Below, one piece after another: positions 1 to 5,763 of a DNA stretch of 6,468 nucleotides. Position 1 is the first letter of the stretch; each line of letters opens with the position of its first letter. The position numbers and the translations under genes were made by a program. Source of the stretch: Solirubrobacterales bacterium (GTDB lineage: Bacteria > Actinomycetota > Thermoleophilia > Solirubrobacterales > Solirubrobacteraceae); NCBI GenBank assembly GCA_027314825.1, contig DAHVAB010000150.1:1-6468 (forward strand), read 5' to 3'. Under the pieces are notes generated by a model. The model was not told where the DNA came from. It was given only the letters and a program-made list of their open reading frames with translations, and ran no database searches.

Positions 1-1893
1 GGCACGACGGTTGCGACCAACGCGATGGTCGAGCGCAAGGGCGTGGAGAGCGCGATGCTTATGACCGCCGGCCATGGCGACGCCCTGAGGATCATGCGCG
101 GAGCGGGGCGCACAGCCGGGCTCTCGCCGGAGGAGTACCTGCAGATATCAAGAGCCCGCAAGCCCAAGCCGCTCGTCTCGCGCCGGAACACCGTGGAGGT
201 GCACGAGCGCATAGACGCCAAGGGCCGCCTCGTCGTGGAGCTGCACGAGCAGGACGCTCGGATGAAGATCGGGAAGCTGCTCGCCTCCGGGGTACGCTCG
301 ATCGGCGTATGTCTGCTGTGGTCATTTCGCAACCCCAGCCATGAGCTGCGGCTGCGGGAGATCATCGAGGAGGAGGCGGCGGGAGCGCAGGTCTATGTGA
401 CTCTCTCCCATGAGCTGATCCCGAAGTGGGGTGAGTACGAGCGGGGCGTGGGCACGGCGATCAACGGCTACATCGGGCCACTGGTGCGCGACTACCTGCT
501 CGACCTGAGCGAGAAGACGGGCCAGCGCGGAATGAGCGCGCCGATCCTGATCATGCAGGCCGGCGGAGGCCTCGCCGAGGCCGAGCGCGTGATCGAGGTG
601 GCGGTGCAGACGATCGGGTCCGGCCCGGTCGCCGGCGTGGCCGGCTCCAGCCGGTTCGGCGAGCAGGTGGGGCACTCGCACGTGATCTGCACAGACATGG
701 GCGGCACGACCTTCGACGTGGGCCTGGTCATCGACGGCGCTCCGATCAAGCGTGCGTCGAGCATCGTCCACCAGTTCGAGTACAGCCTTCCTCAGGTCGA
801 CGTGCGGTCTGTCGGCGCCGGCGGGGGCAGCATCGCCTGGGTGGACCCCGTCTCCAAGGCGCTGCGTGTCGGCCCCCACAGCGCCGGCGCGAGCCCGGGG
901 CCGGCCGCCTACGGAAAGGGCGGACTGGAGGCGACGGTGACGGACGCCAACGTCGTGCTCGGATACATAGACCCGGACAACTTTCTGGGTGGAGAAATGA
1001 AGCTGGACGCGGACCGGGCGCGTCAAGCCCTCGATCGCGTGGCGGTGCAGGTCGGGATGGAGACCACCGAGCTGGCCGCCGGGATCGCGCAGATCATCGA
1101 GGCCCAGATGGCCGAGCTGATCCGGCAGATGACAGTTCAGAGCGGCTACGACCCGCGCGATTTCGTCGTCTACGCCTACGGCGGCGCGGGACCGACCCAC
1201 GGAGTCGGATACGCCGCCGAGCTCGGCGCGCGCGCCGTGATCGTTCCGCTGCTCGATCTCGGGTCGGTGTGGTCTGCCTACGGCGTCGCCTCCAGCGACC
1301 TGGTGGAGCTTGTCGAGCGCACCGACATCATGCGCCAGCCTTTTGACCTGGAGCGGCTGAACACGAGCATCGCAGAGACGAGCGCGGAGGCACGCGAGCG
1401 TCTCACCCAGCAGGGCGTCGCCGAGTCGGCGGTGAGCGTCACCTGCACCGCGTTCCTGCGTTACACCGCCCAGATTCACGAGGTGGCCGTGACATTCGAG
1501 CAGGCTCCGGTCGACGAGCCTGCGGCTCGGCGGTTGGTCGAGCGCTTCGAAGATCGCTACGAGCGGCTCTACGGCAAGGGCTCCGGTTTCGCGGGCGCCG
1601 GCGTGGAGATCGTGACCGTCAGCGCCGAGGCGCGCGGGCGCCTGGCCTCGCAGTCGGCCATCCGCGCGCTGCCCGCCCCTGCGCCGACGGGGCCGCCGGT
1701 GCAGACAGCTACGCGGAGCGTCTTCTGGCCGCGTCAGCGCGAAGCGATCGACACGGCGATCTTCGACGGCTCCAGCCTAGGGCCGGGCCACCGCATCGAC
1801 GGTCCGGCGGTGGTTGAGCTGCCGCACACCACGATCACGATCCCGCCGGGCTACGCGGCGGTCGTCGACGACCTCGGCGACTGCGTGATCTAG
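1..1893 (+). CDS. hyuA: Hydantoinase/oxoprolinase/ketone carboxylase A-type subunit (HyuA family), 5' partial
   Basis: ATP-dependent A subunit of the hydantoinase/5-oxoprolinase/acetone carboxylase superfamily, which binds ATP and phosphorylates the substrate for a paired B subunit. The reading frame is open from base 1: the first codons give GTTVATNAMVERKG, matching the family's N-terminal HGTTVATNAxLERKG motif, so the ATG at 25 is internal. By family comparison about 65-75 residues (including the first DxGGTFTD phosphate loop) lie upstream. The visible 630 residues include the ASKHA-type phosphate loop DMGGTTFD (232-239), a GAGGGS loop (272-277), the GPxSAGAxPGPAxYGxGG region (about 289-306), YAYGGAGPTH (391-400) and a C-terminal RYxxQxxEVxV segment. 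It ends with TAG, 32 bp before the B subunit. Being paired with a B subunit carrying a gamma-like domain favours a carboxylase (AcxA/Apc-like) over a hydantoinase. Family assignment is very secure; the substrate is unknown. Confidence 0.95.
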   Translation, partial: GTTVATNAMVERKGVESAMLMTAGHGDALRIMRGAGRTAGLSPEEYLQISRARKPKPLVSRRNTVEVHERIDAKGRLVVELHEQDARMKIGKLLASGVRSIGVCLLWSFRNPSHELRLREIIEEEAAGAQVYVTLSHELIPKWGEYERGVGTAINGYIGPLVRDYLLDLSEKTGQRGMSAPILIMQAGGGLAEAERVIEVAVQTIGSGPVAGVAGSSRFGEQVGHSHVICTDMGGTTFDVGLVIDGAPIKRASSIVHQFEYSLPQVDVRSVGAGGGSIAWVDPVSKALRVGPHSAGASPGPAAYGKGGLEATVTDANVVLGYIDPDNFLGGEMKLDADRARQALDRVAVQVGMETTELAAGIAQIIEAQMAELIRQMTVQSGYDPRDFVVYAYGGAGPTHGVGYAAELGARAVIVPLLDLGSVWSAYGVASSDLVELVERTDIMRQPFDLERLNTSIAETSAEARERLTQQGVAESAVSVTCTAFLRYTAQIHEVAVTFEQAPVDEPAARRLVERFEDRYERLYGKGSGFAGAGVEIVTVSAEARGRLASQSAIRALPAPAPTGPPVQTATRSVFWPRQREAIDTAIFDGSSLGPGHRIDGPAVVELPHTTITIPPGYAAVVDDLGDCVI

Positions 1894-1910
1894 CTCTGAC
1901 CTGAGAAGAG

Positions 1911-1918
1911 AAAGGAGG
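1911..1918 (+). promoter_or_regulatory. Strong Shine-Dalgarno for the B-subunit gene
   Basis: AAAGGAGG lies 7 bases before the ATG at 1926, a near-perfect anti-16S match with good spacing. It fixes the start codon and is by far the strongest ribosome binding site in the window. It sits in the only true intergenic gap (1894-1925), which is too short to hold an obvious promoter or terminator, so the gene is probably co-transcribed with the A subunit. Confidence 0.85.
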
Positions 1919-1925
1919 CGAGGCG

Positions 1926-4253
1926 ATGAGCGCAGTTACCGAGCAGGGCGCCGTCGAGTGGAATGAGGCCACCGACGGATATATCGGGCCGGCGGAGCCG
2001 AAGACGACGGCGCCGCTTCACCGGGAGTTCGAGGGCGGCATCGACCCGATCACCTACGAGGTGATCAGGCACACGCTCTGGAACATAAACATCGAGCATG
2101 GCGAGACCATCCTGAAGGTCTCAGGCTCGCCGATCGCCCTCTATGCGCACGACTTCAACCCGGCGATCACGCTGGAGGACGGCGAGCTCGTCTACTTCGG
2201 CCAGTACGTCCAGCACCTGTGCGGTGGAGCGCCGGCAGGCGTGAAGTGGACCTTGGAGCACCGCGATCGCAACCCGGGGATCGCCGACGGGGACATCTTC
2301 CTGACCAACGACCCCTGGATAGCCTGCAACCACCAGCTCGACGTGGTGCTCCTGAAGCCCGTCTTCTGGGAGGGGGCGATCTTCGCATGGGTGACGAGCA
2401 CGCTGCACGCATACGATCTCGGCGGGACGACCCCGGGCAGCTTCTGCCCCGACGCCCGCGACGTCTTCTTCGAGCCGACGCCGACCCCGCCTGTGAAGTT
2501 GGTGGAAGGCGGCGAGATCCGCGCCGACATCGAGGAGATGATGCTGCGCAAGTCGCGCCTGCCCGACCTCGTCGGTCTCGATCTGCGAGCGATGATCGCA
2601 GGGCTGGCGGTCGCCGAGCGCCGCATGCGGGGTCTCTGCGAGAAGTACGGCGCGCCCGTCGTCAAGGGCGCGATGAGACGGATAAGCGACAACTCCGAGG
2701 AGGTCTTCCTCACGCGCCTGCGCGACATTCCCGACGGCGTGTGGCGGGACCGCAGCTATATGGAAATGGCGCTGCCCGGTGACCGTGAGATCTACGCGGT
2801 GGAGCTCTCGGTGACCAAGGAGGGGGAGACGCTCACGTTCCGCAACGAGGGCACCGATCCGCAGGTCGGCGCGATCAACAACACGATCGTCGGCTTCAAG
2901 GGCTCGATCATGACCGGCCTGATCGGCGCGTTCCTGCACGATCAGCTCTTCGCCTACGGCGGCCCGATGCGCCACATTCGCTTCGAGCCGACGCCGGGCA
3001 CCATGACCTGCGCTCGCTTCCCGGCGGCGGTCAGCTGCGCGCCGAACACCTCGATGCTGATCGTGCTCTGCCAGGCCAACTCGGTGATATCGCGGATGAT
3101 GTCCTGCTCGGCCAATCCCGCCGACCGTCGCGAGGCGACCGCCAAGTTCGCTGGCAGCCAGTTCCCCATCCTCTCGATGGCCGGCCGCGATCAGTGGGGC
3201 GGGGCGTTCGCGACGGTGCTGCTCGACGCGATGATGTCCGGGATCGGGGCGATGAGCTTCCGCGACGGCGTCTCCACCGGCGGATACCCGTTCGACCCGA
3301 AGGCGATCGCTCCCAACGTCGAGTTCAACGAGCAGCAGTTCCCGATCATCTACCTGCATCGGCGCGAGCTTCCCGACTCCGCCGGGCCGGGGCGATACCG
3401 CGGCGGTGCGTGCGCCTCCTGGGCGTTCATACCTCACGAAACCGATCAGATCCAGCTCGCCTCCTCGGCGGGCGGCGTCTGGGCGCCGACCGGCACCGGC
3501 ATGTGGGGAGGCGGCACCGCGACGACGATGCGCTTCACGCTCGTTGAGCAGAGCGATGTCCACGAGCAGTTCGCGGCCCGCCACGTCCCCTCCGAGATGG
3601 ATGAGATCGGCGGTCGCACCCGCTACATAGAGCCCAAGGAGACGGGGATCGTCCAGCGTCCGGGCGATGTCCTGCAGATCCACTACCCGGCAGCGGCCGG
3701 GTACGGCGATCCGATCGAGCGCTCCCCCGAGCTCGTCCTCGAGGACGTGGAGGAGGGATACGTGACAGTTCAGGGAGCGCGCCGCGACTATCACGTCCTC
3801 GTCGTCTCTCGCGAGGGCGAGTGGCTCTTGGACCAGGAGGCGACGGCAGCGGCGCGCGCCGAGGAGCGAGAGCGCCGCCGCCGCCGGGCGGCCGCGCCCG
3901 CATCGGCTCCAAGTGCGCCGGCGACGAGCGGTCACGGCACGGTCGAGCTGGCGGATGTGATCGCGATCGAGATCGATGGCGCCAGCTCGGTCTTTCGCTG
4001 CCAGGCATGCGGTACCGAGCTCGGTCGCGACCTGCCGGGCTACAAGTGGGGCGCGCGGAGCGTCGATCGCGAGCTCGCGGATGTCGTGCCCGGCTACGTG
4101 CAGCCAGATAGCGAGGCTGCCGGCCGGCTGGTGATGCGCGAGCACTTCTGCCCGGGCTGCGATCGCCGGCTGGAGGCCGAGGTGGTCCGCCGGGAAGAGG
4201 ATTCTCTGCGTGATGTGGAGATCTGGGCGCCGCCGGCGGGGAGCGAGGCGTGA
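1926..4253 (+). CDS. hyuB: Hydantoinase B/ketone carboxylase B-type subunit fused to a C-terminal acetone-carboxylase-gamma-like domain
   Basis: Catalytic B subunit (775 aa) of a HyuA/HyuB-type ATP-dependent carboxylase or hydrolase. After a 35-residue polar N-terminal extension, the HyuB core starts at GIDPITYEVIRH (about 38-49). Family landmarks follow: the NDPW motif (128-131); an NHQLD segment (135-139) matching the family's THxPD, with His136 and Asp139 as candidate metal ligands; LHAYDLGG (160-167), with His161 and Asp164, followed by TPGS; and DSAGPGRYRGG (484-494). The core runs to about residue 636. A linker of about 30 residues rich in Ala, Glu and Arg, then Ala/Pro/Ser, leads to a roughly 100-residue domain with two CxxC pairs (Cys692/695 and Cys742/745), resembling the acetone carboxylase gamma subunit. 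Plain HyuB proteins are nearer 520-600 aa and lack this tail. The core sequence resembles acetone/acetophenone carboxylase B-type subunits more than 5-oxoprolinase, as far as I can judge by eye. The stop overlaps the next start. The substrate cannot be read from sequence. Confidence 0.93.
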   Translation: MSAVTEQGAVEWNEATDGYIGPAEPKTTAPLHREFEGGIDPITYEVIRHTLWNINIEHGETILKVSGSPIALYAHDFNPAITLEDGELVYFGQYVQHLCGGAPAGVKWTLEHRDRNPGIADGDIFLTNDPWIACNHQLDVVLLKPVFWEGAIFAWVTSTLHAYDLGGTTPGSFCPDARDVFFEPTPTPPVKLVEGGEIRADIEEMMLRKSRLPDLVGLDLRAMIAGLAVAERRMRGLCEKYGAPVVKGAMRRISDNSEEVFLTRLRDIPDGVWRDRSYMEMALPGDREIYAVELSVTKEGETLTFRNEGTDPQVGAINNTIVGFKGSIMTGLIGAFLHDQLFAYGGPMRHIRFEPTPGTMTCARFPAAVSCAPNTSMLIVLCQANSVISRMMSCSANPADRREATAKFAGSQFPILSMAGRDQWGGAFATVLLDAMMSGIGAMSFRDGVSTGGYPFDPKAIAPNVEFNEQQFPIIYLHRRELPDSAGPGRYRGGACASWAFIPHETDQIQLASSAGGVWAPTGTGMWGGGTATTMRFTLVEQSDVHEQFAARHVPSEMDEIGGRTRYIEPKETGIVQRPGDVLQIHYPAAAGYGDPIERSPELVLEDVEEGYVTVQGARRDYHVLVVSREGEWLLDQEATAAARAEERERRRRRAAAPASAPSAPATSGHGTVELADVIAIEIDGASSVFRCQACGTELGRDLPGYKWGARSVDRELADVVPGYVQPDSEAAGRLVMREHFCPGCDRRLEAEVVRREEDSLRDVEIWAPPAGSEA
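3951..4250 (+). other. Region encoding the gamma-like zinc-ribbon domain of the B subunit
   Basis: Encodes about residues 676-775 of the B-subunit protein. The pattern is FRCQACGTELG, then a middle segment with YKWGARxVDRELxDVxPGY, then REHFCPGCDRRLEAEVV and a final acidic DVEIW tail. Two CxxC knuckles about 46 residues apart would form one four-cysteine metal site, most likely zinc. Acetone carboxylase gamma subunits have the same order: CxxC, a K/R-rich segment, a RE-[FY]-CPxC-xxLExEV strand and an acidic end. In acetone and related carboxylases this is a separate small gene; here it is joined in frame. The assignment rests on recalled motif similarity, not an alignment. Confidence 0.75.
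4238..4243 (+). promoter_or_regulatory. Shine-Dalgarno-like site for the swivel-domain gene
   Basis: GGGGAG lies 6 bases before the GTG at 4250, inside the last codons of the B subunit. It supports GTG 4250 as the start of the next gene. With the GTGA stop/start overlap, initiation can be both independent and coupled to termination of the B subunit. Confidence 0.55.
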
Positions 4254-4618
4254 GCGCTCCGGGAGCCGCGCGGGAGCCGGCCGGCGAGCTGGTCGGACGG
4301 GGTCTGCGCGTGTACGGCGAGGAGCCGTTCAGCGGACGCATCGCGCCGGCCAACACCGTGAAGCAGGTGCTGGATCTGCTCAGCGAGGACCTGTCGAGCG
4401 TCATCCTGCTCACCGAGCAGGCGTCGGCGAGCGCGATCGGCCCGATCCTCCCCGGCGTGGCGGGGGTGCTCTGCACGCGCGGCGGGACGAGCGCGCACCT
4501 GGCGATCGTCTCCCGCGGCCTGCAGCTTCCCTGCGTGGTGCAGCTGGAGTGCGAGCGCGATCTGGATCCCGGGACGCAGGTGAGCGTCGATGGCGACGGC
4601 AGGGTGTGGCTGCGATGA
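4250..4618 (+). CDS. Stand-alone phosphohistidine swivel domain (PEP-utilising enzyme mobile domain)
   Basis: A 122-residue protein consisting of little more than the mobile domain of PEP synthase/pyruvate phosphate dikinase-type enzymes, whose histidine carries a phosphoryl group between an ATP-grasp active site and a second active site. The segment TRGGTSAHLAIVSRGLQLPC (76-95) aligns with the family pattern N/T-RGGxxxHAAIVARELGIPxVVG, placing the phospho-accepting histidine at His83. Upstream, VILLTEQASASAIGPILPGVAGVL matches the preceding beta strand and helix, and the end (GTQVSVDGDGRVWL) matches the usual VTVD-G-xGxVxL closing strands. The N-terminal VGRGLRVYGEEPFSGRI resembles the domain's entry strand. 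No ATP-grasp or TIM-barrel domain is attached. The start is GTG, overlapping the B-subunit stop as GTGA; the stop overlaps the next ATG as ATGA. Likely role (inference): phosphoryl carrier subunit of a multi-subunit enzyme, as in phenylphosphate synthase. Its partner is not identified. Confidence 0.85.
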   Translation: MSAPGAAREPAGELVGRGLRVYGEEPFSGRIAPANTVKQVLDLLSEDLSSVILLTEQASASAIGPILPGVAGVLCTRGGTSAHLAIVSRGLQLPCVVQLECERDLDPGTQVSVDGDGRVWLR

Positions 4619-5763
4619 TCGACCCGGACCGGGCGAATGCCCTGATATCGCGATTCGCGTCGGACCTCGTGTTCACGACCAATCGTGAGCGGCGCGTTGC
4701 GATGACCTCGCCGCTGTATGACCTGCAGGGACGCTCTTCGCTCGGATTCTCCGTTGTCTACGACCTCGCGCCGGGGCTCGTGCGCCGGCTGGAGGCGGCG
4801 TTGGACGCCGAGGAGGTGGGCAGGCGGATGCGCGGACTGCTTCTACGTCCCTATTTCCTGCAGCTGTTCATCTTCTTCGAGGGATACCTCATGGGCCGCG
4901 AGCAGCGCATCGTCGAGGATGGCGGCCTCTCCGGCCGGCAGTGCGGGGAGGACGCCGAGCGCACCGCCCTGGTCTGCGACTGGTTCGCCCGCGTCTGCTC
5001 GTCGTATCGCTGCGACGAGCACCTGTTTCCCGGGGAGACGGTGAGCGAGCAGCCGATTCTTGAGCCTGGGCAGGTTGCGGAGTGGGTCGCCCGCGAGCCG
5101 CTGCCCGCAGAGCTCGCCGACCGCGCGCAGCGCGCGGTCGGCCAGATCGAGCTCTACGCGCTGACGGTCCATGGCGAGCAGCGCGACGGCAACTTCGATC
5201 ACGGGCCCTACGCGGCCGGCGATGGGCGCCAGATCGTGTTCCACGAGGTCAACGACCTTGCCAACGACTTCCTGCCGTGGGTGAGCGCCGAGGAGCGCCT
5301 GGGGGTGGATGCGATCGGCGTCGTGCGTGCCTTCTCCGCGGAGGCGAAGATCGACTGCGACATGTTCGGGACCTCCAGCGTGAGCCCGGCGGGCGCCTCG
5401 CATCAGCAGCTCGCCGTGCTGGCTCGCGATAGCGACGGTGTGCGGGAGATCGACGTCGAGGAGCTGGAGGGGGTGGCCGCCGCCGCCGCGCGTGCCACCG
5501 CACGTCTGTACAGGCGCATCGCCGCCTGGCAGCCGGAGTACCGCACCACCTACGGACGCCCCCTCTTCATCAACCATCTGGTCCCCTTTGCGAGGATCGC
5601 GGCAGCCCCGGAGGTGGAGCGCTGGCTGCGCGAGCACGGCGCCGAGGCGGGTCCAGCGGATCTGAGCGTGATCCAGGGCCGCGGTCCGGCGGAGGTGTGG
5701 GCGCGGCTGGCCGCGGGAGGCGAGCTGTTCAGCCCGGTCGACGCCGAAGCGGTCCGCGCGTGA
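4615..5763 (+). CDS. Conserved-looking protein of unknown function, 382 aa, partner of the swivel domain?
   Basis: I do not recognise a family. The start ATG 4615 overlaps the swivel gene's stop (ATGA). The frame stays open upstream to 4210, but that stretch covers two convincing genes and encodes Arg/Gly-rich shadow sequence. The ribosome site is weak (AGGG at 4601-4604), so translational coupling is likely. The protein appears soluble, with no signal peptide or clear membrane span; residues about 78-94 (LRPYFLQLFIFFEGYLM) are hydrophobic but short and broken by charge. The centre holds a dense polar cluster: HGEQRDGNFDHGPY (186-199), then VFHEVNDLANDF (208-219), with His186, Glu188, Asp191, Asp195, His196, His210, Glu211, Asp214 and Asp218 as possible metal or phosphate ligands. 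A second patch, IDCDMFGTSS, follows at about 246-255. I see no PPDK-type ATP-grasp motif and no PEP-binding barrel. Position suggests it supplies substrate binding or phosphotransfer for the swivel protein or the carboxylase, which is inference only. Confidence 0.85.
   Translation: MIDPDRANALISRFASDLVFTTNRERRVAMTSPLYDLQGRSSLGFSVVYDLAPGLVRRLEAALDAEEVGRRMRGLLLRPYFLQLFIFFEGYLMGREQRIVEDGGLSGRQCGEDAERTALVCDWFARVCSSYRCDEHLFPGETVSEQPILEPGQVAEWVAREPLPAELADRAQRAVGQIELYALTVHGEQRDGNFDHGPYAAGDGRQIVFHEVNDLANDFLPWVSAEERLGVDAIGVVRAFSAEAKIDCDMFGTSSVSPAGASHQQLAVLARDSDGVREIDVEELEGVAAAAARATARLYRRIAAWQPEYRTTYGRPLFINHLVPFARIAAAPEVERWLREHGAEAGPADLSVIQGRGPAEVWARLAAGGELFSPVDAEAVRA
5116..5142 (+). repeat. Perfect 13-bp inverted repeat within the unknown gene
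   Basis: GCCGACCGCGCGC (5116-5128) is followed by a single A (5129) and then its exact reverse complement (5130-5142). In RNA this could fold as a 12-bp, almost entirely G:C hairpin with a 3-base loop, or an 11-bp stem with a 5-base loop. It lies inside codons for LADRAQRAVGQ, about 500 bases into the 382-aa gene, and no U-run follows, so it is not a classical terminator. It may be an accident of GC-rich Arg/Ala codons, or a pausing or mRNA processing element. Confidence 0.6.

Noticed and set aside
25..27. ATG at 25 as the start of the A subunit
   Set aside because: The codons before it (GTTVATNA) belong to the conserved N-terminal family motif, so the true start is upstream of the window.
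322..1479. Antisense open frame of 385 codons opposite the A subunit
   Set aside because: Same reasoning: biased composition, no motif, and the opposite strand encodes conserved HyuA motifs throughout.
1894..1925. Promoter or terminator between the A and B subunit genes
   Set aside because: The 32-bp gap holds a purine-rich leader and the Shine-Dalgarno only; no hairpin with U-run and no -35/-10 pair could be recognised.
3684..3703. 8-bp inverted repeat with a 4-base loop inside the B subunit gene
   Set aside because: Short, within codons for YPAAAGYG, without a U-run, and of a size expected by chance in GC-rich DNA.
2121..4145. Long antisense open frame of 674 codons opposite the B subunit
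   Set aside because: It lies opposite a gene with strong family motifs; its translation is a His/Arg/Ala/Asp-biased mirror of GC-rich codons with no recognisable motif. Such shadows are expected at this base composition.
3535..4476. Antisense frame of 313 codons crossing the B subunit/swivel junction
   Set aside because: The product is almost entirely Arg/Pro/Ser/Gly, typical of a shadow frame, and it spans two well-supported genes.
4210..4614. Possible N-terminal extension of the 382-aa protein to an upstream ATG at 4210
   Set aside because: It would overlap the end of the B subunit and the whole swivel gene; the extra sequence is Arg/Gly-rich with no motif, and the ATG at 4615 makes a typical ATGA overlap.
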